Shown: positions 9,671-19,552, counted from the stretch's first letter. The stretch: 64,000 nt of DNA from DASTFY01 sp963813375 (GCA_963813375.1 CAWEYT010000015.1:308924-372923); one strand, 5' to 3'. Notes: generated from the sequence alone by a model not told the origin. Numbers and translations: made by a program.

Positions 9671-9738
9671 CGAGACCGCCCGAGACCGCCCGAGACCGCC
9701 TCGAGACCGCCCGAGACCGCCCGAGACCGCCCGAGACC
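9671..9738. repeat. tandem decamer repeat
   Basis: Six full copies and one partial copy of CGAGACCGCC, perfect apart from one extra T between copies three and four (9701). It sits in the divergent spacer between the alkA-type gene and the enoyl-CoA hydratase gene, directly beside palindrome B1. Confidence 0.9.
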
Positions 9739-9740
9739 TG

Positions 9741-9813
9741 TCACTTTCGGCGCACAAATCGCGGGATGTGGCCGCGACAGGGTCGCGTCACGCGATTTGT
9801 GCAAGAGAGGTGA
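9741..9813. repeat. nested palindrome B, copy 1
   Basis: Arms GCACAAATCGCG (9752-9763) and CGCGATTTGTGC (9791-9802) pair perfectly. An inner hairpin CGCGAC (9773-9778)/GTCGCG (9782-9787) and an outer TCAC/GTGA pair (9741-9744, 9810-9813) complete it. A second copy of the arms lies at 26815-26887. Confidence 0.85.
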
Positions 9814-9834
9814 CCGCGGCGCGACAATCGCGGC

Positions 9835-10616
9835 ATGACCGCGTATCCAGCACCTGCTCGTGAAGCAGGACGAGACGATCACGACGATCACGCTCAACCG
9901 GCCGGAGAAGCGGAACGCGCTGGCGCTGGACGTGATGGTCGAGTTGACGGCTGCTCTGCGCGAGGTGGGCGACAGCGACGCGCTCGGCGTCATCCTGGCC
10001 GCCAACGGGCCGGTGTTCTCGGCCGGGCACAACTTCGGCGACATGCGGGGTGCGACGCTGGCCGACGCCCGGCGCCTGTTCCAGATCTGCACCGAGATGA
10101 TGGATGCGGTCCAGGAGATCCCTCAACCGGTGGTCGCCAAGGTCCACGCACTGGCCACCGCGGCCGGGTGCCAGCTCGTCGCGTCGTGCGACCTCGCCGT
10201 GGCCTCGGAGGACGCGGCGTTCGCCATCCCCGGAGGCAAGGGCGGGCTGTTCTGCCACACGCCGCTCGTCGCCGTGGCCCGCAACATCGGCCGCAAGCGA
10301 GCGTTGGAGATGGCCTTCACCGGTGACCCGATCGACGCCCGCACCGCGGCCGACTGGGGCCTGATCAACAAGGCCGTACCGGCTGACCAGCTCGACGAGG
10401 CGACGTGGGACCTCATCACCCGCGCCACGCGGGGCAGCATCGAGTCCAAGGGCCTGGGCAAGCAGGGCTTCTACGCGCAGGTCGGCCGGGACCAGGACAG
10501 CGCCTACGCGTTCGCGATCGAGCTCATGTCGTCGGCGGCCATGATCCCCGACGCGCAGGAGGGCTTCGCCGCCTTCCTGGAGAAGCGCAAGCCGCAGTTC
10601 GAGCGCCGGCGGCTGA
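9835..10616 (+). CDS. enoyl-CoA hydratase/isomerase, two apparent +1 frameshifts
   Basis: Crotonase-superfamily protein of about 259 residues acting on acyl-CoA thioesters. The core is clear: TLNRPEKRNALALDVM, the oxyanion-hole segment GPVFSAGHNFGDM, and AAGCQLVASCDLAVAS. The likely start is ATG at 9835 (MTAY...), which requires skipping one base near 9847 to reach HLLVKQDETITTITLNRP; otherwise translation would start at GTG 9860. At the 3' end, ignoring one base near 10610 gives a normal terminus and a TGA at 10614-10616. Read literally, the frame runs on into the next gene to 11092, which no family member does. With both corrections the length is an exact multiple of three. Confidence 0.8.
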
Positions 10617-10688
10617 TCCAGCGCGACGTCGTCGGAGACCTGCCGTCGTCTGGCCCGCCTCGCCGCGCCGGCCATAGGGTGCCGGTCC

Positions 10689-11741
10689 GTGAAGTTGAGC
10701 ATGATGATGAACTACTCCGGCGGGTTCAAGGAGTCGGTCGACCAGCTCGCCGAGCTCGAGAAGGCCGGGCTGGACCTGGTGTGGATCCCCGAGGCCTACA
10801 GCTTCGACGCCATCAGCCAGGTGGGCTACCTGGCCGCCCGGACGGAGCGGCTCGAGATCGGCACCGGCATCGTCAACGTGTACTCCCGCACGCCGGCGTT
10901 GATGGCCATGACGGCGGCCGGGTGCGACTACGTGAGCAACGGCCGCTTCGTCCTTGGCCTCGGCGCCTCCGGGCCACAGGTCGTCGAGGGGTTCCACGGC
11001 GTCCCGTACGAGAAGCCGATGGCCCGCATCAAGGAGTACATCGACATCTGCCGCATGACGTGGCGGCGGGAACCCCTCGTCTACGACGGTGAGGCCGTCC
11101 AGGTCCCGCTCCCCGCCGATCAGGGCACGGGCCTCGGCAAGCCGCTCAAGCTCATCAACCACCCGGTGCGCACGGACATCCCGATCTGGTGGGCGTCGCT
11201 CATGGGCCGCAGCGTGGAGGCCACGGCGGAGCACGCGGACGGCTGGCTGCCGATCATGTTCATCCCCGAGAAGTACCACCAGGTCTGGGGGGACCAGCTC
11301 AAGGCCGGCCTGGCCAAGCGTCCGGCCGAGCTCGGTCGCCTCGAGATCTCCGCCGGCGGGATGGTGGCCATCGGCGAGGACCTCGTCGGCGAGGCGCGGA
11401 CCCGCATCCTCGACATGGCGCGGCCCATGGTGGCGCTGTACGTCGGCGGCATGGGAGCGCGGGGCCAGAACTTCTACAACACCGTCGCGCAGCGCTACGG
11501 CTACGAGAAGGAGGCGGCCGACATCCAGGACCTCTACCTGGAAGGCAAGAAGGACGAGGCGGCCACGCACGTGCCGGGGGAGTGGCTCGAGCTGTCGAAC
11601 CTCATCGGCCCGGAGAGCTACATCAGGGAGCGGCTGGGTGCGTTCAAGGAGGCAGGGGTGACGGTGCTCAGCGTCAACCCGGTCGGGCCGAACGCCACCG
11701 CCACGATCGAGAAGCTGCGCGACCTGGTGGGCGAGGCATGA
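10689..11741 (+). CDS. LLM-class F420-dependent oxidoreductase
   Basis: Luciferase-like (beta/alpha)8-barrel flavin/F420 enzyme of 350 residues. It shows KLSMMMNYSGGF at the start, ARTERLEIGTGIVNVYSRTP, and GRFVLGLGASGPQVVEGFHG, the pattern of F420-dependent reductases and dehydrogenases in actinobacteria. It starts at GTG 10689. It is followed by the serine hydrolase gene with an ATGA overlap and preceded by the enoyl-CoA hydratase gene, which suggests a small catabolic operon. The substrate cannot be deduced. Confidence 0.88.
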   Translation: MKLSMMMNYSGGFKESVDQLAELEKAGLDLVWIPEAYSFDAISQVGYLAARTERLEIGTGIVNVYSRTPALMAMTAAGCDYVSNGRFVLGLGASGPQVVEGFHGVPYEKPMARIKEYIDICRMTWRREPLVYDGEAVQVPLPADQGTGLGKPLKLINHPVRTDIPIWWASLMGRSVEATAEHADGWLPIMFIPEKYHQVWGDQLKAGLAKRPAELGRLEISAGGMVAIGEDLVGEARTRILDMARPMVALYVGGMGARGQNFYNTVAQRYGYEKEAADIQDLYLEGKKDEAATHVPGEWLELSNLIGPESYIRERLGAFKEAGVTVLSVNPVGPNATATIEKLRDLVGEA

Positions 11742-12951
11742 CGAACGTGGCCCCGAGAGGTCGTCGCATGAGCTCGCCGGTCATGACCTCCGCCGGCACG
11801 GTCGCGCCGGGTTGGGAGCCGGTTCGCGACGCGTTCGAGCGCGAACCTGGCCTCCGGTCGCGAGGTGGGCGCGGCCGTGGCCGTGTACCACCGCGGCAAG
11901 CCCGTCGTGGAGCTGGCCGGCGGCAGCGTTCGACGAGGCCGGGACCGCGCCGTACACCGCCGACACCCTGCAGCTCGTCTTCTCCACCACGAAGGGCCTG
12001 ACGGCGATCGCGGTCGCGCTGTGCGTGCAGCGCGGGCTCCTCGACTACGGGGCGCCGGTGGTCGACTACTGGCCCGAGTTCGCGGCCAACGGCAAGGAGG
12101 CCGTCACGGTCGCCCAACTGCTGTCGCACCAGGCCGGCCTGGCGGTGGTCGATGGGTCCCTCACCCTCGACGAGGTCGTCGACTGGGACCACATGGCCGG
12201 CCTCCTTGCCGCGCAGACGCCGTTCTGGGAGCCGGGCACGGGTCACGGCTACCACGCCGTCACGTTCGGTTGGCTGGCCGGCGAGCTCGTCCGGCGGGTG
12301 GATCCGAAGGGGCGATCCGTGGGCGCGTTCGTGGCCGAGGAGGTGGCGGCCCCGGTCGGCGCCGAGGCCTGGATCGGGCTGCCGCCGGAGCAGGACGCCA
12401 GGGTGTCGCCGCTGGTGACCGAGCCGCCGTCGACGGATCCGGCCATCAGGGCCGTGATGCAGCAGTTCATGGGTCCGGACACGTTGGCGGGGCGGGCGCT
12501 GTTCCTCAACGGTGCCTTCAGCCCCGGCGACCCGGTCTGGAACTCGCCCGACTTCCACCGCGCCGAGATCCCGGCCGCCAACGGCATCTCGACCGCCGCG
12601 TCGCTGGCCAGGATCTACTCGGCCTGCGTGGACGACGTCGACGGTGTCCGCCTGCTCGAGCCGGCCACGGTGCAGTCGGCGAGCGCCACCGTCACGCCCG
12701 ACGGCGAGCCGGATCGTGTGCTGTTCTTCCCGACCACGTTCGGCATGGGCTTCATGACCTCGGGCCCGTTCACGCCCATGCTCGGTCCGGGCTCGTTCGG
12801 CCACGCGGGTGCCGGCGGCTCGCTGGCCTTCGCCCATCCCGAGGCGCGGATCGGCTTCGGCTACGCGATGAACCGCATGGACTCGACGCTGAACGGCGAC
12901 GTCCGGGCCCTGAGCCTCGTCGAAGCCGTCAAGGCGGTCCTGGCGAGCTGA
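11738..12951 (+). CDS. serine hydrolase, beta-lactamase/EstB family, two apparent +1 frameshifts
   Basis: Class C beta-lactamase-fold esterase of about 403 residues. The SxxK motif is STTKG, with the context DTLQLVFSTTKGLTAIA. Other hallmarks are YHAVTFGWLAGELVRRV and a C-terminal FGHAGAGGSLAFAHP. The start is ATG 11738, overlapping the F420 gene (ATGA), or ATG 11768. Extra bases near 11842 and 11930 must each be skipped to connect FER to NLASGREVGAAVAVYH and then LAGGS to FDEAGTAPYTADTLQ. After that correction the length is divisible by three. The 3' end overlaps the convergent MFS gene by 23 bp. It may hydrolyse an ester produced by the preceding enzymes. Confidence 0.85.
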
Positions 12952-14200
12952 CGGGCGCGGCCTGCGTCCCGGTCTCCTCGTCCGCGCGCAGGCGGTGGCG
13001 CAGCGGGCGCGTCACCAGGAGGTACGCGGTCCCGGTGGCGAGGCTGATGCCGGCGAACGTGGCCATCGTCGGCTGCGGGCCGATCTGGGTGGCGAGGGCG
13101 CCGGCCGCGGTCGTCGTGACGGTCAGGATGAGGGTGAGGAAGGCGAAGTCGGCAGCCAGGATCCGGCCCCGCACCTCGTCCGGCGCACGGAGCTGCAGGC
13201 CGAAGGTCGACATCGTCCACTGCGCGCCGCCACCGAGGTGGCCCACGAACACGAGGAGCGCGACGACGGCGAGGCTGCCCGCCACGCTCACACCCAGGTA
13301 GCAGGTCCCGAACACCAGCCCGGCCAGACCGCATGTGGTCAGCAGACGCGACAACGACGGCCCGATGAGACGCGACGCGATCAGCGGCCCGAGCGCGACG
13401 CCGAGCCCTCGCATCCCGAGCAGCAGCCCTGTGGTGCCGTCGCCGCCGTCGAACACCTCCGTCACCAGCACCGCCAGCAGGCTGACCGTCCCCGCGCCGA
13501 TGGCGAACGTCGCCTTCGATGACATGAGCGCCAGCAGCACCGGATCGCGGCGGGCGTGGTGCAGGCCCACCTTCATGTCGGCGATCGGCCGCAGCCGGCC
13601 GGCCGCCTCCGGATCGAGCCGCGCCTCCTGCATCGGCCGGCGGATCAGCGCCACCAGCGCCGCGGCCAGCAGGAAGGAGGTGGCGTCCGCGAGAAAGGAC
13701 GCCCGGCGGCCGAACAGCGCCGCGAACCCGCCTCCGAGCGCGGCCCCGACGGCCAGCATCGCCCCCCAGAGCGAGCCGAAGAGGGCGGCCGCCTTCCGCA
13801 GCTCCTCGTCGCTCCGGGCCAGGTTCGGCACCGCGGCCTGGGCGGCCGGCAGCACGAAGGCGCCGAAGGCGGCGATGGTGGCCTGGGCCGCGAACGCCAG
13901 CCACACCCTGCCCGGCCCCACGGCCAGCAGGCTCAGCGCGGCGAGCGTTTGGGCGGACGAGACGGTGACGACGATGCGGCGGCGGTCGAACCGGTCGGCC
14001 GCGGCCCCGGCCACCGGCGACACCAGGAACGCGGGCAGCGTCTGGGAGACGAAGACCAGCGACACCAGCAGGCTCGAATCGGTGAGGTCGCCGACCACCC
14101 CGAGCAGGGCCACGTAACAGAACCAGTCACCCGCGTAGGAGACGACCTGCGCGATGAACAGGTACCGGAGATCCCGATTGTGCCGGAGCAGCTCGAGCAC
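12929..14200 (-). CDS. MFS transporter (second)
   Basis: 423-residue carrier with about twelve hydrophobic segments and the loop AGAAADRFDRRRIVV between helices 2 and 3. It starts HNRDLRYLFIAQVVSYAGDWF, typical of the drug-efflux/TMEM-like MFS_3 group. GTG start at 14200, 21 bp after the M20 peptidase stop in the same direction. Its 3' end overlaps the oppositely transcribed serine hydrolase gene by 23 bp. The substrate is unknown; it could be a peptide or amino-acid derivative given the neighbouring peptidase. Confidence 0.83.
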   Translation of the reverse strand: MLELLRHNRDLRYLFIAQVVSYAGDWFCYVALLGVVGDLTDSSLLVSLVFVSQTLPAFLVSPVAGAAADRFDRRRIVVTVSSAQTLAALSLLAVGPGRVWLAFAAQATIAAFGAFVLPAAQAAVPNLARSDEELRKAAALFGSLWGAMLAVGAALGGGFAALFGRRASFLADATSFLLAAALVALIRRPMQEARLDPEAAGRLRPIADMKVGLHHARRDPVLLALMSSKATFAIGAGTVSLLAVLVTEVFDGGDGTTGLLLGMRGLGVALGPLIASRLIGPSLSRLLTTCGLAGLVFGTCYLGVSVAGSLAVVALLVFVGHLGGGAQWTMSTFGLQLRAPDEVRGRILAADFAFLTLILTVTTTAAGALATQIGPQPTMATFAGISLATGTAYLLVTRPLRHRLRADEETGTQAAPVSSPGPP

Positions 14201-14221
14201 GATCGGTCCCGCTCGCCGCCG

Positions 14222-15637
14222 CTACCGGTGGGCGTGGTCGTGCAGCACCATGGCCAGGGCGGCGGTCAGGCGCTCGCCGGTCGGTAGGTGGAGGTACTCG
14301 TTCGGCCCGTGCGCATTGCTGTCGGGGCCGAGCACGCCCGTGATCACGAACTGCGCGTCCGGGAAGCGCTGGCCCAGCATGCCCATGAACGGGATCGTGC
14401 CTCCTTCGCCGAAGGCCCGTGCCGGAGCGCCGAAGGCGGCCTGCGACGCGCGCTCCAGCGAGGCGTCCAGCCAGGGGGCGAACGTGGGAGCGTTCCAGCC
14501 CGGCCCGGCCTCCCGGCCCGCGAACGTCACCCGGGCGCCGTACGGCGGGTCGGCCGTGAGCGCGGACGCGATGGCGCCCAGCGCCGCGTCGGCGTCGCAC
14601 GTCGGCGGGAGGCGGAACGAAAGCTGCAGCGAGGTCGACGGCCGCAGGACGTTCCCGGCCCGGTTCGTCGGCGGCAGCCCGTCCGCCCCCACGACGCTCA
14701 GGGTGGGCCGCCAGGTGTGGGCGAGGATCTGCTCGACCGGATCGTCGGTCACCGGTCCGGCCTCGTCGACGAAGTGGTAGCGCTCGGCGTAGGCGGGCGT
14801 CGCCGCCGCGGTGTCCTCGGCCTGGCGGCGACGGTCGTCCGGGATCGTCACCTGGAGCTCGGGCACCTTGATCTCGCCCGTCGTGACGTCCTCCACCCGC
14901 TCGAGGAGTTGGCGGGCGATGCGGAACGTGCTGGGCACGACGCCGCTCGCCGCCCCGGAGTGGACGCCCTCCTCGAGGATGTCGACGGTGAGCGTCCCTC
15001 CGGCCAGACCCCGGAGGGAGGTGGTCACCCAGAGCCGCTCGTAGTCGTTGCACCCCGAGTCGAGGCAGACGACGAGCGAGGGCGTGCCGACGCGATCGGC
15101 CAGCGCCTCCAGATGGTCAGGGAGGTCGGGAGAACCGCTCTCCTCGCTGGCTTCGACGAGAACGAGGCAGCGGGCGTGGGCTCCGCCGGCCCGCTGCACC
15201 GCCTCGATGGCGGCCAGCGAGGCGAACGCCGCGTAGCCGTCGTCGGCACCACCGCGGCCGTAGAGGCGGTCGCCCTCCCGCACCGGCGTCCACGGACCGA
15301 GGCCGTCGCGCCAGCCGTGCATCTCCGGCTGCTTGTCGAGGTGCCCGTAGAGGAGCACGGTGTCGTCAGCCGGACCGTCGCCGAATGCTGGGATGTCCAT
15401 GACGATGAGGGGCGTCCGACCGGGCAGGTCGGCCACCTCGACCGACAGGCCGGCGATCGCGCGGGCGCGGCACCAGCCGGCCACCAGATCGACGGCCCGG
15501 GCGATGTGGCCGTTGGCGTCCCAGTCGGCGTCGAAGGCCGGGGACAGCGCCGGGATGGCGATGTAGTCGTGGAGCGTCGGCGTGATGTCGTCGCGCCAGA
15601 CGGCGCGGGCGTCGTCGAGGACTGCGGACGAGTCCAT
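14222..15637 (-). CDS. M20 family metallopeptidase (dipeptidase-like)
   Basis: 471-residue zinc hydrolase. Metal-binding and catalytic motifs are intact: LLYGHLDKQPEM (His and Asp), YGRGGADDGYA (bridging Asp), EASEESGSPDLP (catalytic Glu and zinc Glu), and GTIPFMGMLGQ / HGPNEYLHL near the C-terminus. The overall plan is that of carnosinase/peptidase V-like M20 enzymes that cleave dipeptides or acylated amino acids. ATG at 15637 is 4 bp downstream of the nitronate monooxygenase stop, so the two and the MFS gene form a run. Confidence 0.92.
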   Translation of the reverse strand: MDSSAVLDDARAVWRDDITPTLHDYIAIPALSPAFDADWDANGHIARAVDLVAGWCRARAIAGLSVEVADLPGRTPLIVMDIPAFGDGPADDTVLLYGHLDKQPEMHGWRDGLGPWTPVREGDRLYGRGGADDGYAAFASLAAIEAVQRAGGAHARCLVLVEASEESGSPDLPDHLEALADRVGTPSLVVCLDSGCNDYERLWVTTSLRGLAGGTLTVDILEEGVHSGAASGVVPSTFRIARQLLERVEDVTTGEIKVPELQVTIPDDRRRQAEDTAAATPAYAERYHFVDEAGPVTDDPVEQILAHTWRPTLSVVGADGLPPTNRAGNVLRPSTSLQLSFRLPPTCDADAALGAIASALTADPPYGARVTFAGREAGPGWNAPTFAPWLDASLERASQAAFGAPARAFGEGGTIPFMGMLGQRFPDAQFVITGVLGPDSNAHGPNEYLHLPTGERLTAALAMVLHDHAHR

Positions 15638-15641
15638 GGTT

Positions 15642-16607
15642 TCAGACCTTCTGGGACACGAGCCGGTCGATGACGGCCTCGGCCTCGGCGACCATGCGGG
15701 CGAGGACGGCGGCGGCCGGTTCGAGGTCGTGGATGGCGCCCACGCCTTGGCCGCACGGGTAGAACTCGCGGCGGGTGTCGACATCGGTGCCGTCCGGATA
15801 CCCGAGGTGGTTGGCGCCCTCCTGCGCGGAGTAGATGGCCTGCTGCGGGAAGGGCTTCAGCTCCTCCGGGTGCTCGTCGAAGTGCTGGGTCCAGTCGTTG
15901 CGCACCACCCGGCACGTCTTGCCGGTGTAGGCGCGGCTCACGACCGTGCCGTCCTCCGCCGTGGTGAGCAGGGCCTCCTTGTAGCCCTCCACCGCTCTGG
16001 CCTCGTGGGTGGCGATGAACCGCGTGCCCACCCACACCCCATCAGCCCCCAGTGCCAGCGACGCGGCCAGGCCGCGGCCGTCGAAGAGGCCACCGGCGGC
16101 GACCACGGGGACCTGTTCGCCCACCGCGTCGACCACCTGAGGCACGAGAGCCATCGTGGCCACCTGGCCGGTGTGGCCGCCGGCCTCCGTGCCCTGGGCG
16201 ACGACGAAGTCGCAGCCCGAGGCCACCGCGCCGGTGGCATGGCGCACCTTCCCGCACATCGACCCGACGAGGATGTTGCTGGCATGCAGCAGATCGATGA
16301 CCTCGCGCGGCACGCCGAGGCCGGCGACGAAGATGCGAGCGCCGCCGTCGATGACGGACTGGATGCCCTCCTCGACCTGGCCGGGCAGCGCGGTGAGCAG
16401 GTCGACGCCGAAGGGCTTGGACGTCAGGGCCTTGACCCCCGCGATCTCCTCGATGAGCTCGTCGTGGCGCATGGTGGAGGCCCCCAGCGTGCCGATGCCC
16501 CCGGCCTCTGACACCGCCGCCACCAGGCGGTGGTAGGACACCCCGCCCATGCCGGCCAGCATCACGGGGTGCTCGATCTCCAGGAGCTCGGTCAGTCGCG
16601 TCCGCAT
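15642..16607 (-). CDS. nitronate monooxygenase (NPD family)
   Basis: FMN-dependent TIM-barrel oxidase of 321 residues that oxidises alkyl nitronates such as propionate 3-nitronate. Recognisable parts are PVMLAGMGGVSYHRLVAAVS, the GTEAGGHTGQVATM phosphate-binding segment, VVAAGGLFDGRGLAASLALG, and GVWVGTRFIATHEA. Start ATG at 16607. It is first of a minus-strand run with the M20 peptidase and MFS genes. Confidence 0.9.
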   Translation of the reverse strand: MRTRLTELLEIEHPVMLAGMGGVSYHRLVAAVSEAGGIGTLGASTMRHDELIEEIAGVKALTSKPFGVDLLTALPGQVEEGIQSVIDGGARIFVAGLGVPREVIDLLHASNILVGSMCGKVRHATGAVASGCDFVVAQGTEAGGHTGQVATMALVPQVVDAVGEQVPVVAAGGLFDGRGLAASLALGADGVWVGTRFIATHEARAVEGYKEALLTTAEDGTVVSRAYTGKTCRVVRNDWTQHFDEHPEELKPFPQQAIYSAQEGANHLGYPDGTDVDTRREFYPCGQGVGAIHDLEPAAAVLARMVAEAEAVIDRLVSQKV

Positions 16608-16647
16608 GCCCGCACTGTAGGGACGCCCGCCGGGCCCGGCCCAGCGC

Positions 16648-17760
16648 TCAGCGGCCGAGCTGCGCGTGCAGGACCAGCTCGTCGTGGCGGCGGCGGTTGG
16701 CGTCGGTCCGGACGTCGGCCACCTCCACCGCCGCGTCGCCGTCGATCTCAGGGGCAGCGAGCGGCTCGGGTTCGCCGAACACGTCGTGGAGCCAGTGTGT
16801 GCGTTCGCTGAACCAGTAGCGGAGCATGGTGACGTCGCCCCCGCCGACATCAGGGCCGAGATCGGTGATGCATCCCTCGGTCGTGAGGAACCCTGCCCAC
16901 GAGAGATGGACGCCGTCGAAGTCGGCGGCGACCCCGCGCCAGTCCGGAACGAGATGCCGGCGGATGGCGACCCGCGCCGCCGCCTGCCCGGGGATGGCCA
17001 GCAACGGCGCGAGGTCCGAGCCGCGCTGGTTCCGGATCGGCGGCGCCGCTGACCATCCTCGGCCCGACGGTGCGGCATCCGGTCGATCACGTCCGGGAAG
17101 CTCCCACCACTCCTCGTTCGGTCGTGCCTCGGCCGGGTGCTGAGCGACCAGCCGGGCCCAGTCCTCGGGCCGGTGGACCTCGAAGACCCGGACATCGGGG
17201 CGGACCGGCAGGTGCCACCGGCTCACCGGCGCCTGGTCGAGCTCCCAGGCCGCAGCCAGCTCGCCCTGCACCTCCGCAGGCGGGCGGGTCACGGTCCACA
17301 GCCCGGCCCACGTGAACTGTCCGGCGCCGTACACCGACTCGTACGCATCGAAGCGGCGGGCCACGTGAAGCCCCGTCGCTTCGGCGGCGCTGTTCCACCA
17401 CTCCTGCACGGCGACGTCGACGGGCTGGTGCAGCGCCGGTCCGAACACCTCGTCCACCGCCTCGGCGATGGGAAGCCGTTCCTCGACGTGCCGGTAGGCG
17501 GTGGCCGCCGTCGCCGGCGCCTCCGACGAGACCCACGGGCCGACCTGCATGTACGAGGCGTAGACCGCCAGCTCGACCAACGACCCGAACGGCCACGTCC
17601 GGACCGCGTCCGCGGCGCGCCGCACGGCGTCGCCATCGGTATCTGGAGGGACGAAGAACCAGGGGACGTCGTCGCGGACCTTGCCCTCGACCAGCGCCAG
17701 CACGACGGCACCGAGCGGTGCCACCATCAGCGCCTCGACGAAGTCCCCGCGATCCGACAC
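16648..17760 (-). CDS. hypothetical protein
   Basis: 370 residues, rich in Trp, Pro and charged residues, with no signal peptide and no membrane segment. I do not recognise a family. The codon pattern matches the neighbours and the frame is uninterrupted, so it is a real gene. Visible features are a hydrophobic start (LMVAPLGAVVLALVEGKV), an EWWNSA motif near residue 120, and the pair QFTWAGLWTV and HLSWAGFLTT. The pair hints at two related beta-rich halves flanking a proline-rich linker at ~235-250. Start GTG at 17760. It stands between the nitronate monooxygenase gene (40 bp downstream) and the divergently transcribed VOC gene. Confidence 0.7.
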   Translation of the reverse strand: MSDRGDFVEALMVAPLGAVVLALVEGKVRDDVPWFFVPPDTDGDAVRRAADAVRTWPFGSLVELAVYASYMQVGPWVSSEAPATAATAYRHVEERLPIAEAVDEVFGPALHQPVDVAVQEWWNSAAEATGLHVARRFDAYESVYGAGQFTWAGLWTVTRPPAEVQGELAAAWELDQAPVSRWHLPVRPDVRVFEVHRPEDWARLVAQHPAEARPNEEWWELPGRDRPDAAPSGRGWSAAPPIRNQRGSDLAPLLAIPGQAAARVAIRRHLVPDWRGVAADFDGVHLSWAGFLTTEGCITDLGPDVGGGDVTMLRYWFSERTHWLHDVFGEPEPLAAPEIDGDAAVEVADVRTDANRRRHDELVLHAQLGR

Positions 17761-17871
17761 CGAGCCAAGGTACGTCCGGCGCCAGCCGGGTCCGCGATGA
17801 GTTCGCGGGCGCCGTACCGTCTGACTGTCGTCACTGTTGGCGCGAGATCAACGATCCCGTACGGAGGAATC

Positions 17872-18288
17872 ATGGCTTTCCGTCCCTACCTGTTCTTCGG
17901 CGGCAACTGCCGCGAGGCGTTCACCCGCTACCAGGAGGTCTTCGGCGGGGAGCTCACGCTGCTCACCATGAAGGACGTCCCCGGCGAGGAGCCGCCCGCC
18001 GACAAGGCCGACCTGATCATCCACGCCGCGCTCATGGTCGGGGACGACCTGCTCATGGCGTCCGACGACCCGATGTCGGACGACTTCGGCCCGGTCCAGG
18101 GGATGATGGTCAGCTATGACGCTCCCGACGTCGCCGACGCCAACCGGGTGTTCGACGCGCTCGCCGAGGGCGGCGCCGTCACCCAGGCGCTCATCCCGAC
18201 GTTCTTCTCGGAGGCGTTCGGCATGTGCGTCGACCGGTTCGGGACGCCCTGGATGATCGTCGGACCACAGGTCCAGCAGCCGTCCTGA
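17872..18288 (+). CDS. VOC/PhnB-like glyoxalase-fold protein
   Basis: 138-residue protein of the PhnB/3-demethylubiquinone-methyltransferase-like VOC group. The typical start YLFFGGNCREAFTRYQEVFG is present, followed by IHAALMVGDDLLMASD and the end FGMCVDRFGTPWMI. It lacks obvious metal ligands at all usual sites, as PhnB-like proteins often do. A strong GGAGGA lies just before ATG 17872. Function unknown. Confidence 0.88.
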   Translation: MAFRPYLFFGGNCREAFTRYQEVFGGELTLLTMKDVPGEEPPADKADLIIHAALMVGDDLLMASDDPMSDDFGPVQGMMVSYDAPDVADANRVFDALAEGGAVTQALIPTFFSEAFGMCVDRFGTPWMIVGPQVQQPS

Positions 18289-18333
18289 CGGCCTGACACC
18301 CGACGGCCCGACGGCCGCTCGTGCAACGGTGCC

Positions 18334-19546
18334 TCAGGCGTAGGCGCCGTCGCGGGCCAGGAAGCCGCGGTGCCAGCGGCTGGGTGTGAGGGCGGCCGCC
18401 CGCGGTTCGTCCTCGAAGAGCCAACGCCCGAAGTTGCGGCGCGTCCAGTCGCTGCAGCCGGCCAGGCGGATGGCTCCGCGCGCGACGCTCCTCGTGCTGC
18501 AGGAGGCGGGAGAGCGCGCCCGCCATGCGATGGTCCGGCGTCCACTCCTTCGCCACGAGCTCCCGGTAGCGCCGGCCGGCGAGGTCCGGGCGGGTGCCAC
18601 CGGCCTCGCCGATGGCCTGTGCCGCCAGCGCGCCCGTCAGCAGAGCCTGGCCGATGCCCTCCCCGGTCAGCGGGTCACAGGCGCCGGCGGCGTCGCCGAC
18701 GAACAGCGTGCGCCCCTCCGTGAGCACGGCGCGGTCGATGCGGGCGGGGATGGGCCAGGCCTTGTGGGGTGCTGCAGGTTCTGCGGCCGAGCCCAGAGCG
18801 GCACGCACGTGGGGCCGCTCGAGCAGGTCGGGCCACAGGTCCCTCATGTCCTGGATGCGACGGCCGCCGCCCCGGAGGACGCCGAACCCCACGTTGGCCC
18901 GTCCGTCCGGGAGCGGGAAGGACCAGGCGTAGCCCGGCAGGAGATCGGGCTCGAACCACACCCACAGCCGGTCGGCCGCGGTGCCGGTCACGCCGTCGAA
19001 GTATTGGCGGAACGCGTGCCACTCGCCGAGGTAGCCCGGCTCGGCGCACCCGAGCGCCTTGCGCACCGGTGACCACATCCCGTCGGCCGCGATCACATAG
19101 CGGGACGTGACCGGACCGAGGGCGTCGACGTCGATCACCACCCGCTCGGCGCCGCGCTCGAGGACACCGGTGAACCCGTGCCCGTCGTGCACCTTGACGC
19201 CGGCGTGGCGGGCCACGTCCACCAGCGCGGCGTCGAGCTCGACGCGGGGAGCGACGGCCGCGAACTGCCCCTGACCACGGGGGAGCGGAAGTTCCACCTC
19301 CCGGCCGGACGGGGAACGGACCCAGGCCGTGTCGACCTGCTGCCAGCTCGGTACGGAGGTCGGTTCCAGCCCGAGGATCTCGAGGAGGCGCAACGCCGCG
19401 GTCGTGAGCCCGTCGCCGCAGCACTTGTCACGCGGGAAGCGGGCCTTGTCGACGACGACGACGTCGCGCCCGGCGCGGGCCAGCTCGATGGCGGCCGCCA
19501 TCCCACCGGGCCCGCCGCCCACCACGACGACGTCGGCACTGATCAC
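18334..19546 (-). CDS. geranylgeranyl reductase-family FAD oxidoreductase, one apparent +1 frameshift
   Basis: FAD-dependent reductase of about 403 residues that would saturate isoprenoid double bonds, for example in menaquinone or lipid precursors. The N-terminal dinucleotide motif is VVVGGGPGGMAAAIELARAG. The family motif KCCGDG follows near residue 42 and the second FAD motif FVGDAAGACDPLTGEGIG near 285. One extra base near 18500 must be skipped so that LSRLLQHE continues as SVARGAIRLAGCSDWTRRN and ends at 18334. Start GTG at 19546, 6 bp after the HTH gene stop, so it is probably co-transcribed with the SRPBCC and HTH genes. Confidence 0.85.
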
Positions 19547-19552
19547 GGCCGG

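Noticed and set aside
9671..9738. Decamer array as a replication origin iteron set
   Set aside because: No replication initiator, DnaA-type boxes or AT-rich segment nearby.
10617..11092. Enoyl-CoA hydratase reading on for another 158 codons
   Set aside because: The extension lies inside the F420 oxidoreductase gene in another frame and has shadow-like composition. A TGA at 10614 in the corrected frame gives a normal length.
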